A stretch of 64,000 nt of DNA from Paraprevotella xylaniphila YIT 11841 (GCF_000205165.1 NZ_GL883849.1:1-64000); one strand, 5' to 3'. Counted from the first letter of the stretch, positions 18,291-27,692 are shown. Notes: generated by a model not told the origin, from the letters alone. Program-made: numbers and translations.

Positions 18291-19778
18291 ATGAAGAAGG
18301 CATCTGTTATAGTGGGCATGGCATTGTGCTTCTTCGGGCAGGTACAGGCCCAGAATGATGACTTCGGGGATGACTTCAAAGAAGATTTTGAATCTTTTCG
18401 ACGAGCTATCCATAAGGATTTCAATAACTTCCGGAAGAAGATAAACAAAGAGTATGCCGAGTTTTTGAAAAATCCGTGGGAGGAGTTTACGGAAAAGAAA
18501 CCGCTCGTCATACCCAAAGAAGACGATGTGCCTCCGGTGATTTACCCGGAGGAGGATAAGGACAATCCTCTTCCTGCCCCAGAGCCATTGCCTTTTGATG
18601 TGGTCATTCCGGTTCCCAAACCTACCCCACAACCCAAACCTGTGGAACCCATTAAGGAAGACCCGGAACCGATGCCGAAAGTGGATTTCTCATGGTTTGG
18701 CACTAAGTTAAGCGTACGGTTTGATACCTCATCGGCTTTGCAGATGACAGGCGCAAGAGAAGATGTGGTTTCTGCTGCGTGGTTGGAACTGTCAGGGCAG
18801 CAGTACACCAATCTTGTTTATGATTGCCTACAGTTGCGTACGGAGTATAAGATGGGCGATTGGGCTTACCTTGAGATGTTGCAGGCTGTGGCCGAAAAAC
18901 TCTTTGGAGAGGGTACGAACGAATCCACTTTGCTTATGGCTTACTTGTATTGCCAATCCGGCTACAAGATGAGGTTGGCACGCGATGATTCCGGTGTTTT
19001 GCACATGCTTTTCGCATCTCGCCACATCATTTACGACATACCGCATTATAACGTGGGAGGTGAGAGGTTCTATCCTTATGGGGAATGCCCTTCGAGCATA
19101 TACATCAGCGACAATGCATTCCAGGGCGAACAGAGCCTGTCCCTTTGGTTCGCTGCATCTCCAAGGTTGGCTGTGTCTGCCACCTCATCACGGACGCGTC
19201 AATCCGAGCGTTATCCGGAGGTAAAGGTTACGATGTCCTCGAATAAGAATCTGATGGACTTCTATTCCTCTTATCCCACTTCGATGGTGGGCGACAATTT
19301 TGTAAGCCGTTGGGCTATGTATGCCAATACGCCGATGAGTGAGGATGTGAAGCGTCAGATATATCCGGACTTGAAAGCAGCCATAAACGGATGCGACCAG
19401 TTGACGGCTGTGAATAAGTTGCTGAATTTCGTGCAGACGGGCTTCGAGTACGAGTATGACGACAAGGTATGGGGTGGCGACCGGGCTTTCTTTGCAGAGG
19501 AATCCCTTTACTATCCATATTGCGACTGTGAGGACCGTAGTATCCTTTTTACCCGTTTGGTACGCGATTTATTAGGGCTTCGTTGTATCCTGGTTTATTA
19601 TCCGGGACACCTGGCCTCGGCTGTGGAATTTTCGCAGTCTGATGCCGTGGCGGGCGATTATGTCTTGTTGGAAGGACGAAAGTTCGTGATAGCCGATGGT
19701 ACTTTTATCGGTGCACCTGTGGGCAAGACGATGTATGGCATGGATAACCAGACAGCCAAGGTAATTTTGTTAGAATAA
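18291..19778 (+). CDS. Secreted transglutaminase-like (papain-fold) protein
   Basis: A 495-residue exported protein, last gene of the envelope operon. The signal peptide ends near VQAQN (residue 21). A charged helix (25-70) is followed by a proline-rich linker (about 80-125) and a globular domain. The C-terminus has an intact transglutaminase-like triad: DCEDRSILFTRLVRDLLG with Cys413, PGH with His440, and ADGT with Asp469. Members of this superfamily act as proteases, peptide-N-glycanases or cross-linking enzymes. In this operon it might process or cross-link the surface proteins encoded upstream (inference). A bidirectional terminator follows. Confidence 0.7.
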   Translation: MKKASVIVGMALCFFGQVQAQNDDFGDDFKEDFESFRRAIHKDFNNFRKKINKEYAEFLKNPWEEFTEKKPLVIPKEDDVPPVIYPEEDKDNPLPAPEPLPFDVVIPVPKPTPQPKPVEPIKEDPEPMPKVDFSWFGTKLSVRFDTSSALQMTGAREDVVSAAWLELSGQQYTNLVYDCLQLRTEYKMGDWAYLEMLQAVAEKLFGEGTNESTLLMAYLYCQSGYKMRLARDDSGVLHMLFASRHIIYDIPHYNVGGERFYPYGECPSSIYISDNAFQGEQSLSLWFAASPRLAVSATSSRTRQSERYPEVKVTMSSNKNLMDFYSSYPTSMVGDNFVSRWAMYANTPMSEDVKRQIYPDLKAAINGCDQLTAVNKLLNFVQTGFEYEYDDKVWGGDRAFFAEESLYYPYCDCEDRSILFTRLVRDLLGLRCILVYYPGHLASAVEFSQSDAVAGDYVLLEGRKFVIADGTFIGAPVGKTMYGMDNQTAKVILLE

Positions 19779-19804
19779 CAGTAGGGTTCTTTTATATATG
19801 TGGC

Positions 19805-19844
19805 AAAGAGGCAGTTCCTTTTGTAATAGGGGACTGCCTCTTTT
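19805..19844. terminator. Bidirectional terminator between convergent genes
   Basis: AAAGAGGCAGTTCC (19805-19818) pairs with GGGACTGCCTCTTT (19830-19843), loop of 11 nt, flanked by A-run and T-run, so it works for both the rightward envelope operon and the leftward DXS-like gene. Confidence 0.85.
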
Positions 19845-19855
19845 AAGTGGAATTT

Positions 19856-21613
19856 TTATAACTGCGCGAGGATGTCTTCGGCAATCTGTTCCGCCGTCAG
19901 GTGGTTGTCGCGGAGGAATGCCGTCACGTCGAAGCGGTCTACGAACTCCTTGCGGGCACCGAAGTTGAGTACTTTCATGGGGCTTGTGCCGTAGTGGCGG
20001 GCGATTTTCTCACCGAAGCCACCGTCCAGTACGCCGTCTTCTAGCGTGGCTACAAGGACATGGTCGGCTTTCAGCGCATCTAATAAAGTGGCATCCGTTC
20101 CGGTGATATAGCGTGGGTTGATGAGGGTGGCTTCAATGCCGGCCCTTTCTTTCAGGATACGTGCGGTGGATTCGCCTAACGGGAAGAAAGAACCCAAGGC
20201 GAGCAGGGCTACTTTTGTTCCTTTCCTTACGACCTCATAACGGTTCAGTTGTCCGTAGTCCGTATCGATTTTGCGGTTTGCGTGGATGACTCCGTTGGCT
20301 GGCACGCGGATGGCTACGGGATGCTCATTCTGATGCAGGCTCCACTCCAACATGGCGAAATACTCTTCCTTGCAGGTCGGGGCGAGATAAATCATGTTAG
20401 GGATGTTGCTGATGAGCGGGATGTCGAAGAAGCAAAGATGTGTCACATCGTTCATGGCCGACAATGATCCCCAAAAGACGAGCAGCGTGGCCGGATTACG
20501 GTTGATGCAGAGGTCTTGTGAAAGTTGGTCGTAAGCTCGTTGGATGAATGTACTATACACACCGAATACGGGGCGTCCCCCATTGGCCGCGATGCCGGAG
20601 GCTAAGGCTACGGCATGCTCTTCGGCGATGCCCACGTCCACGAACTGGTGGCCTGCGGCTTGCCGTTTGTCTTCCGTAAAGCCCATGACTGTGGGGGTGC
20701 CTGCCGTGATGCCTACCACGCGGCGGTCTTCTTTCATCTTTTTCAGCAAATAGTCTGCAGTCAGTGTCCCGTAGTCTTCTCCTCCCTCGGGTTTATGCCG
20801 GGGTTCACCCGTTTCGATGACGAATGGTGCACAATAATGCCATGGTTCCTTGTGTTCTTCTGCCGGTCGGTATCCCTTGCCTTTCAGGGTGTTGATGTGT
20901 ACCACGACGGGGTGGTCGATGTCTTTCACCTTTTGGAATGCCGAGATGAGGCTTCCGATGTCGTTGCCTTGGTCTACGTACAGGTAATCCAGTCCCATGG
21001 CCTTGAAGAAGTTGCAAGGACATGTGCCTTGGCTTTCACGTAACTCCTGCAGGTTACGGTACAGGCCTCCGTGGTTCTCAGCAATGGACATCTGGTTGTC
21101 GTTGACTACGATGATGAAGTTCGTGCCCAATTCTCCTGCGTAGTCCAATCCCTCGAAAGCTTCGCCGCCGCTCAGCGAACCGTCTCCGATGACAGCAATG
21201 ACATTGCCTTTTTCGCCTTTCAGGTCACGGCCTTTGGCCAGTCCTCCGGCCAAGCTGACTGAGGTGGAGGTATGGCCGATGACGAAATGGTCGTGTGCGC
21301 TTTCCGACGGCTCGGAGTAGCCCGACACGTCATCGTATTTTTCCGGATAGAGGTAAGCGTCTTTCCGTCCGGTCAGCATCTTGTGCGGATTGCTTTGGTG
21401 GGACACGTCGAAGACGATTTTGTCTTCCGGCGAGTTGAACACGTAATGCAGGGCGATGGTGGCCTCCACCATGCCGAAGTTCGGGCCGAAATGGCCGCCG
21501 TGGTCGCTCAGCCGGTGTAACAATGCTTCGCGTATTTCACCGCTCAGCAGGTTGAGTCCCTCTCTGGACAATTTTTTCACGTCTTCCGGAGAGTTGATGT
21601 TTTCTAATATCAT
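19856..21613 (-). CDS. 1-deoxy-D-xylulose-5-phosphate synthase-like enzyme
   Basis: Thiamine-diphosphate enzyme of the transketolase superfamily that would condense pyruvate and glyceraldehyde-3-phosphate at the entry to the non-mevalonate isoprenoid pathway. 585 residues. The TPP motif is GDGSLSGGEAFEGLDYAGEL ending in VNDNQMS, and the second domain has DVGIAEEHAVALASGIAANG. The N-terminus reads HFGPNFGMVEATIALHYVF and DVSHQSNPHKMLTGR, where standard DXS has GHLGSSLG and DVGHQAYPHK, and it is shorter than usual DXS (about 620-640). It may be a paralogue, so dxs is not assigned. The ATG at 21613 is chosen because the longer in-frame start (21649) is a TTG inside the -7 box at 21647-21654. Confidence 0.78.
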   Translation of the reverse strand: MILENINSPEDVKKLSREGLNLLSGEIREALLHRLSDHGGHFGPNFGMVEATIALHYVFNSPEDKIVFDVSHQSNPHKMLTGRKDAYLYPEKYDDVSGYSEPSESAHDHFVIGHTSTSVSLAGGLAKGRDLKGEKGNVIAVIGDGSLSGGEAFEGLDYAGELGTNFIIVVNDNQMSIAENHGGLYRNLQELRESQGTCPCNFFKAMGLDYLYVDQGNDIGSLISAFQKVKDIDHPVVVHINTLKGKGYRPAEEHKEPWHYCAPFVIETGEPRHKPEGGEDYGTLTADYLLKKMKEDRRVVGITAGTPTVMGFTEDKRQAAGHQFVDVGIAEEHAVALASGIAANGGRPVFGVYSTFIQRAYDQLSQDLCINRNPATLLVFWGSLSAMNDVTHLCFFDIPLISNIPNMIYLAPTCKEEYFAMLEWSLHQNEHPVAIRVPANGVIHANRKIDTDYGQLNRYEVVRKGTKVALLALGSFFPLGESTARILKERAGIEATLINPRYITGTDATLLDALKADHVLVATLEDGVLDGGFGEKIARHYGTSPMKVLNFGARKEFVDRFDVTAFLRDNHLTAEQIAEDILAQL

Positions 21614-21646
21614 AACGGATAATTTTGTTGTTTTAAAATAATGGTA

Positions 21647-21654
21647 CAAAGATA
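21647..21654 (-). promoter_or_regulatory. -7 box of the DXS-like gene
   Basis: The minus strand reads TATCTTTG, matching TAnnTTTG, 34 nt before the chosen ATG. It excludes the longer reading of the gene. The -33 element is weak. Confidence 0.5.
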
Positions 21655-21682
21655 CGCGGTTTTACTGGAAGGTTTGTTATCT

Positions 21683-21714
21683 GGATTACGGGTATTTTTA
21701 CCCGGATTACGGGT
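21683..21714. promoter_or_regulatory. Paired GGATTACGGGT repeats with a central dyad
   Basis: GGATTACGGGT occurs at 21683-21693 and 21704-21714, two helical turns apart, and CGGGTA-TTTT-TACCCG forms a dyad between them. It sits in the divergent region between the DXS-like and TlpA-like genes, just behind the DXS-like promoter, where an operator would be expected. Confidence 0.4.
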
Positions 21715-21816
21715 TGGAAATACTAAAAAAACACAATGTACCAGATTTTCTCGGGGCATGACTTTGCCGAGTTTCAGAAACTGTGTAATTTTATGTCGGT
21801 TAATTTAGATAATTCC

Positions 21817-24177
21817 ATGATGAAACACTTGAAACAGAAACTTATTGCATTGTTATGTGTTACGTTTGCCGTGGTCAGTGCTTGGGCAAACGATTCCGTG
21901 GTTTGGCACCATCCTGTGGTGGGCTATACCCATTCTATCGTAGAGGTAACCAAGGTGGTGCTCCATGCGGACCGCACGGAAGTGTCGTGCCATGTACATT
22001 ACCCTTCAGGTTATTGGATTCAAATCCTGCGCACGACGGAATTGCAAACGGATGGCCGGAACTTTCCCGTAAGGGATGCTTCGGGCATTCCCCTTGGGGA
22101 ACGGTACACTATGCCTGAGAGCGATGAAGTGGACTTTACGTTGACATTCGATGCCGTACCGCTTGGGACGGTAAAGATGAATCTGGTAGAACCGGGAGGA
22201 TGGACGGTTTACAATATCCGTCCGGAGGATTATCGGCCCGAAGGGATAGAGGACACCTATTGGCGCGATGTGCGTACGGGAGATTGGTTTGTCGGCTTTT
22301 CCGGCGACGGCGTGATATACGACGGTAAGGTTTGGGACGTGGTGAGCCGAGAGGAGCGGAGAGACGGGCGTGGCCAATGGGTGATTGCCTATGGCGGAGA
22401 GCAGCTCGCTGTGGAGGTGGGCAAAGAAAAACGTGGCACGCGTCGCATCACCGTGGGCAAGGAACCGCCCGTAGAGTGCAGCTTGATTACGGGGGCGGCG
22501 TTGCCTGACTATCCCGTGGAAGACCTGCGGGAGGGGTTCAAGGACAACGGTTACCGTGCGGACGACAGCGTGACCATCGTGGGCTGGATGAAGGACATGC
22601 CTGCCGAGGCGTGGGAGAAAGGGCGAAGCGTGGAAATATTACGCAACAACATCTTTATGGACAAACAGGAATCCTTTGTGGCTGCCATGGATTCGACCGG
22701 GCGTTTCTCTGTGCGCGTGCCGTTGGTCAACACGTCGGAAATCTATATCGACATAGGGCGGAAGGGTATTAACACGGTGGTGGAGCCGGGGGAGACTTAT
22801 TTCCTGTTGCACGATTTCTCCACCGGCCATGTGCTTTTCATGGGAGAAGATGTCCGGTTGCAAAACGAATTGCAGACGCATCCTCCTTTGTACGTGGATG
22901 GTTATCTCCGGAAAGGGCAAGGGACGGTCGATGAATTCCGGATACAGATGGAGGAAAAGTACCGGCATGCGGTAGAGGAACTGTCACGACGTGTGGAGGA
23001 ACATCCCAACCTTTCGCGGCGTTACCGTTACTATATGGAATCTTTTGTTTTGACGGGGTTGGGCCGTTCGATGATGCAGGCGCGGTTTGCGGTGCCCGAT
23101 TGGCAGTTGCCCGAAGATTACGTGGACTTTGTCCGGACGAAAGTTTGGCAGCGTCCTCCCAAACCCTATACACTTTGCCAGACTTTCAGCACGTTGATGA
23201 GGGATTATATAGACCATTCCTCAGAAGCGAAAGACAAGGTGAGGGGCGATGTTACATTCAATGCCTTCGAAAGTTTGCAGCAACGGGGTGAAATTTCGAT
23301 GACGGAGGAGGAAGTAAATGCCGTGGAGGCTTATCAACTGGTTGTTAGGGATTTACAGGAAAAGCTGAATGCGGAGCCGTCGGATTCGTTGCGTCAACGC
23401 ATGGTGGTGGAGTTTGGGAAAAGTGAGTTATCCCAACGTTTCATGTCGCTTGTTACACGTTTTGAGGACGTTTTAAATGAGGAGATATTGATAGATAACA
23501 TAGATTTCTGGAAAGAAGACGCGGAATCGGTGGGGTGTGACAGTATTTTATGCCAAATTCATTTAGCCCGGAAGCTTTACGGGCTGATTGATAACATGCG
23601 GAAACCTTTGCCGGACAGGATGATGGCAAAGGCTGAATGGGGAATCAGGCTTGAGGGCGGATGGGACATCGTTAGCAGGGAACAAGAGAAGTACGTGGCT
23701 ATCCAAAATCGGGACTTGTCCGACGTGAGCAGTCTGAGGTCGGCAGAATACGTGAAGGACGTGACCGGCGGCGAGGCGTTGTTGCGTAAGCTCACGGAGC
23801 CTTATCGCGGCAAACTCGTGTTGCTCGACATTTGGGGTACTTGGTGCGGGCCGTGTAAGGAAGCCTTGTCTCATTCGCATGAACTGTTCGAGCGGATGCG
23901 TCCCTACGGCGTGGTGTTCCTTTACTTGGCCAACCGCTCTGCGGAAGATTCGTGGAAGAACGTCATCAAACAATATAACGTGGTAGGTGACAATGTGGTG
24001 CATTATAATCTTCCGGACGACCAACAACGAGCCATAGAACAATATCTGGGAGTGAACTGTTTTCCCTCTTACCGTCTTATCGGTGTAGACGGTCATGTGT
24101 TCGACGTAAATGCAGACCCTCGTAATCTGGACGCGTTGGAGGGACTGGTAAAACAGTTGGTTCTATCCGGGCAATAA
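21817..24177 (+). CDS. TlpA-like thioredoxin-domain protein
   Basis: A 786-residue exported thiol-disulfide protein. The start at 21817 gives MMKHLKQKL and a signal peptide ending near VSAWAND; the longer frame to 21736 adds residues before it. About 600 residues without a clear domain, rich in beta pattern then helical, precede a TlpA/thioredoxin-like C-terminal domain with WGTWCGPCKEAL (Cys677 and Cys680). Bacteroidetes have many such proteins with long N-terminal extensions; they are thought to reduce periplasmic disulfides or act in redox-linked transport. A paralogue of similar design lies at 43964-45886. It appears monocistronic. Confidence 0.75.
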   Translation: MMKHLKQKLIALLCVTFAVVSAWANDSVVWHHPVVGYTHSIVEVTKVVLHADRTEVSCHVHYPSGYWIQILRTTELQTDGRNFPVRDASGIPLGERYTMPESDEVDFTLTFDAVPLGTVKMNLVEPGGWTVYNIRPEDYRPEGIEDTYWRDVRTGDWFVGFSGDGVIYDGKVWDVVSREERRDGRGQWVIAYGGEQLAVEVGKEKRGTRRITVGKEPPVECSLITGAALPDYPVEDLREGFKDNGYRADDSVTIVGWMKDMPAEAWEKGRSVEILRNNIFMDKQESFVAAMDSTGRFSVRVPLVNTSEIYIDIGRKGINTVVEPGETYFLLHDFSTGHVLFMGEDVRLQNELQTHPPLYVDGYLRKGQGTVDEFRIQMEEKYRHAVEELSRRVEEHPNLSRRYRYYMESFVLTGLGRSMMQARFAVPDWQLPEDYVDFVRTKVWQRPPKPYTLCQTFSTLMRDYIDHSSEAKDKVRGDVTFNAFESLQQRGEISMTEEEVNAVEAYQLVVRDLQEKLNAEPSDSLRQRMVVEFGKSELSQRFMSLVTRFEDVLNEEILIDNIDFWKEDAESVGCDSILCQIHLARKLYGLIDNMRKPLPDRMMAKAEWGIRLEGGWDIVSREQEKYVAIQNRDLSDVSSLRSAEYVKDVTGGEALLRKLTEPYRGKLVLLDIWGTWCGPCKEALSHSHELFERMRPYGVVFLYLANRSAEDSWKNVIKQYNVVGDNVVHYNLPDDQQRAIEQYLGVNCFPSYRLIGVDGHVFDVNADPRNLDALEGLVKQLVLSGQ

Positions 24178-24220
24178 TCCGGTACGGATGACCAAAGGGC
24201 GAGGATAAAAACAAAAAGAA

Positions 24221-24275
24221 AGGGGGGTGCCAGAAGGCTCGGTTTGATAGCCTCTCTTCCGGCACTCCCTTTTTG
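24221..24275. terminator. Bidirectional terminator
   Basis: AGGGGGGTGCC near 24221-24231 pairs with GGCACTCCCT near 24261-24270, with an inner AGGCT-type extension, followed by T-run and preceded by A-rich sequence. It separates the convergent TlpA-like and phosphatase genes. Confidence 0.75.
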
Positions 24276-24298
24276 GGGGAATGATATTTCCGTGTGGG

Positions 24299-27200
24299 TT
24301 ATTTCTTGATGACTTTGTGTACGATGCTGTTATCCGTCCCGTTGTGGAAATTGAAGATGTAGATTCCGGCAGGCAGGTCGGTAAAGTCGATTGTGCAGTT
24401 ACCTTCCGTCAAAGTCGTGCGACGCACACAGTTTCCGGCCAAGTTGAAGATGTCGGCTGTTTCATAGGTGTTACCTTCGATACGCAGCGAGCCGTTAGCA
24501 TTGGGATAGAAGAGTGGTCCGTCTTCGTTTTTAGCTTGTCTAATGCCCGTGCCGTCTTTTATGGTGAACTGGATTCTCGGGGAAACCTCGTCATAGGAAT
24601 CGTTAATGAACAGGGCACTGAAATAGTTTCCGGGTTCGAGCGTACCGGCTTTGATGCTCACGGTTCCTTCCGTGGCTCCGTAAGTGTAATAGAAGCCGTC
24701 AAGCTCGTCCACGTTGGGGTCTTTGCCATCTTTGTAGACACCTACCCAGTCTTTCGGCGTACCCGGACCGTCCTTGTAGTGGATGAGAATTGCTTCATCG
24801 GTGGAGAATTCCGTCTTGTCGGTAGACAGCGAAGATATGTCTTTGCCTACAGAGAAATAAACTCGTTCACGCGGTTCGAAGTACTGTCCCAAGGTGAAGT
24901 AATTCAAGAAATAATATCCTTTGGGCAGATCTTTCGCCAAAGTGAGTGTGCCTTCGGTGTTTCCGTCGAGGTAATCCCATGAGTCGGATGTATCAGCTGT
25001 GCCGGGAACTTCTCCCCGCTTGTAGATGCCGATCCAGTCGTTCTTCAGGCCCGGTGCGTTGGAGTAGGTCACCACGATGTCTTCTCCTTCTTCGAATTCG
25101 CTCTTTTCCAAACTGATTTGCGGTTCGGGACCGACATAGAACGGGATTCTTTCGCTGATTTCCGTATATCCCTCATCTTCAAATAGCACGGCATAGTATT
25201 CGTTGGTTTCGTCGATGGTGAAATTCATTGAACCGGATTGAGCCGGGGTATATTTCCATTTGTACGAAAGAACGGAATGCGGTTCTTCTCCTTTGCGGTA
25301 GATGCCGATCCATGCGTTTTGACCTTCAGGAGCATATTTGTAGTTGATGGTAATGGTCTCTCCCGGTATTACGCTTGTGTCCGTTATGGAAATGGAAGGC
25401 TTGCCTGCTATACTTCCTTCTACGGTAAACTGTCTGGTGTCTGACCATTCCGACCATTCCATATTGGTATCGCGGTATCTCATCCTTACATAATAGGTAC
25501 CGTTTATCAGTTTGTTTTTCTCAATGGTAAGTTGGGTGATGTCTATATTTTCATTGAGGTCAATGGGGATGTGTAAGGGTTTCCCCGTAGAACCGTAAAG
25601 GTCTTCGACGTCGCGTACCTTGTTGTATTCTATGGTAGAAAAGTCTTGGTTGAGTGAGAATTGGTATTGTACGCTATTTAGTTGTTCATCCGTAGTGGTT
25701 TTATATGGACTTCCTTTAAACGTATAAGGCAGGGTGATGGTCTCTTCTGTTATTTCCTTGATTTCCGGCTTTTTTGGAGCAGCTTTACCCAAAGTGCGAC
25801 TGAAGGAGTCTATTAGAATATTGTCCACTACCAGTTCCTTGTTACCGATGGCATAACACTCCGCTTTCATTTCTTTTTTATCGAAATCAAACTCCAGAAT
25901 CTGGTAGCCCCAATAGTCAATGGTTTTTTGTACGTCATCGTAGTCTTGTTCGGAAGACATGCCCCACATTTGATCCCAAGAGGCAGCGCCGTTAATGATG
26001 TGATATAGCGGATAATCGGTCAACTGCCCCCTATGGTACAAATGGTGGTGACCTCCGTAGTTCAGTACGTGCTTCGGAGTCTCGGACAGAATGGGTATGA
26101 TTTCATTTCTAACCCATGCCGAGATGTCACCAACGTATTGCTCAGCTTGGATAGGCCGATGGTTTACACTGATAATGAAGTCTACAGAATCGTCTTTTTT
26201 GGCAGCATCTACAATTTTTCTCACCCATTCTTTTTGGGCATCGCCGGTATGTTCAGTGGACAAAACAACGAAAAGGATACGGCCGGCTTGGTAGGCGTAA
26301 TAGTTTTCCGTGCCACTGCTGATACCTTGGTAGGTAAGGTTCTCATAGTGGTAATGTGCGGCATATCTCTGCATACCCGGGTCGTTATAAGTTTCATGGT
26401 TTCCCACGGCTGTCATGATGGGGAGATAAGGTGACATGAGTTGCGATTTGAACAGGTGTATCTGTTCGTATTGGTCCAATGTACCTACGTCCACTTGGTC
26501 GCCGATATTCATAATCATGTTGATGTTTTCGGTAAGGTCGCCATATTTTTCTTCGATTTTACGTTGTGCTGCTTTCATTAGCCACTCATATCCGCTTCGG
26601 CTTTTGATTTGGTGATCACCCATTAACAGAATGCGCATGGGCTCATGGCTTTTGGGGGTCGGCATGGTGCGGAAATGGCATACTTTGCTTTTCTTGTCGT
26701 CACTGATAGCTTGGTAATAGTACACCGTGTTGGGTTGCAGTCCGATGAGGCGGATGGAGTTCCAATAATATGGGAAACCGTCTTCTGAAAGATTGTCAAT
26801 GGTACCCTCTAAGGTCTGCGTCAGTTGGTCTTTTGAAGTTCCGTAAATGACTTTAGGGGTGTTTTCGAAAGAGGTTTTCCAACTAATCCAGATGGCGGTA
26901 TCTTCCGCGCTTTGGAGGTAAGGTTTCGTCATATCGGCATAGCTGCCGGTTTTAGGCTCCACGGTCAGCCGGTGTGCCACGACTTGTCCACAGGCGTTTT
27001 CACCTTCGGCCGGTGTGTAGTAAATGTCAGCTTCGGAGTAATCTTTTCCTCCTATATTTATTGTCTCTCCCGGAGCAATGGTGTGGTCTTGTATGCTTTG
27101 CACGTAGCGGCAGAATTTTATAGGAGTCTCCAAGGTATCTTTGTGTTCATCGGTAAATGTTCTTATCAGGCGGACCGGGCTGTCTTGTGATAGAAAGGAA

Positions 27201-27421
27201 GATGAAATTTCGACGGTAGGTGTTCCTTGTCCCGATATGACTTTGCAACCGATAGGAGTCCTCCAATCGTAATGGGCGGCAGTTTCATTTTTGGGAGCCT
27301 CGAACGTGGACGTCTCATTGATTTTCATGACAGGGTTGCCTTCTATGCAGTCGGCTTGTGCCTGGGCATACCCGCAAATTGCTAACGAAAGCAACGGAAG
27401 TGTCAGCATTCTCTTTTTCAT
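24299..27421 (-). CDS. Large purple acid phosphatase with repeats and C-terminal sorting domain
   Basis: A 1040-residue secreted metallophosphoesterase. The signal peptide ends near GYAQAQ. A purple-acid-phosphatase N-terminal fibronectin-like domain (PYLQSAEDTAIWISW) precedes the catalytic domain with MGDHQIK, GDQVD, GNHETYND, NHRP and GHHHLYHR, the usual dinuclear metal set. Then come a further fibronectin-like part (about 560-685) and three tandem ~95-residue beta repeats, each with a W-I/V-G-I/V-Y core (NAWIGIYRKG, NDWIGIYKRG, KDWVGVYKDG), ending near 970. The last 75 residues (FNLAGNCVRR, LPAGIYIFN) look like a type IX secretion sorting domain. Substrate unknown. A -7 box TATTTTTG (27465-27472, minus) precedes it. 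Confidence 0.85.
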   Translation of the reverse strand: MKKRMLTLPLLSLAICGYAQAQADCIEGNPVMKINETSTFEAPKNETAAHYDWRTPIGCKVISGQGTPTVEISSSFLSQDSPVRLIRTFTDEHKDTLETPIKFCRYVQSIQDHTIAPGETINIGGKDYSEADIYYTPAEGENACGQVVAHRLTVEPKTGSYADMTKPYLQSAEDTAIWISWKTSFENTPKVIYGTSKDQLTQTLEGTIDNLSEDGFPYYWNSIRLIGLQPNTVYYYQAISDDKKSKVCHFRTMPTPKSHEPMRILLMGDHQIKSRSGYEWLMKAAQRKIEEKYGDLTENINMIMNIGDQVDVGTLDQYEQIHLFKSQLMSPYLPIMTAVGNHETYNDPGMQRYAAHYHYENLTYQGISSGTENYYAYQAGRILFVVLSTEHTGDAQKEWVRKIVDAAKKDDSVDFIISVNHRPIQAEQYVGDISAWVRNEIIPILSETPKHVLNYGGHHHLYHRGQLTDYPLYHIINGAASWDQMWGMSSEQDYDDVQKTIDYWGYQILEFDFDKKEMKAECYAIGNKELVVDNILIDSFSRTLGKAAPKKPEIKEITEETITLPYTFKGSPYKTTTDEQLNSVQYQFSLNQDFSTIEYNKVRDVEDLYGSTGKPLHIPIDLNENIDITQLTIEKNKLINGTYYVRMRYRDTNMEWSEWSDTRQFTVEGSIAGKPSISITDTSVIPGETITINYKYAPEGQNAWIGIYRKGEEPHSVLSYKWKYTPAQSGSMNFTIDETNEYYAVLFEDEGYTEISERIPFYVGPEPQISLEKSEFEEGEDIVVTYSNAPGLKNDWIGIYKRGEVPGTADTSDSWDYLDGNTEGTLTLAKDLPKGYYFLNYFTLGQYFEPRERVYFSVGKDISSLSTDKTEFSTDEAILIHYKDGPGTPKDWVGVYKDGKDPNVDELDGFYYTYGATEGTVSIKAGTLEPGNYFSALFINDSYDEVSPRIQFTIKDGTGIRQAKNEDGPLFYPNANGSLRIEGNTYETADIFNLAGNCVRRTTLTEGNCTIDFTDLPAGIYIFNFHNGTDNSIVHKVIKK

Positions 27422-27604
27422 TCTTTTTTTCTTTTAAAGTTTATGTTGTCAAGTTTTGATGCAACAAAAATAGAGTAAACTTATTAAGAGCCAGTTGCGT
27501 TGCTTTTACATTCTTTTTGCAGGGTAGAAATACATCTGATTTCACGTAGAATCTTCGTAAACAGCGCCGTGAGACGGGCTTGTGAAGTAATATAGTTGAA
27601 ATAA

Positions 27605-27635
27605 AACGGCTTGCGAATATCTTTTGTAAGCCGTT
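27605..27635 (-). terminator. Terminator of the HTH/ImmA/PIN operon
   Basis: AACGGCTTGC (27605-27614) pairs with GTAAGCCGTT (27626-27635); on the minus strand it is followed by TTTTAT, about 60 nt after the PIN stop codon. Confidence 0.65.
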
Positions 27636-27692
27636 GATTTTTTATAGTAAAACATCTCTTTGTATCCTTCGTTTTTCCTAAGATGTGCGCAA

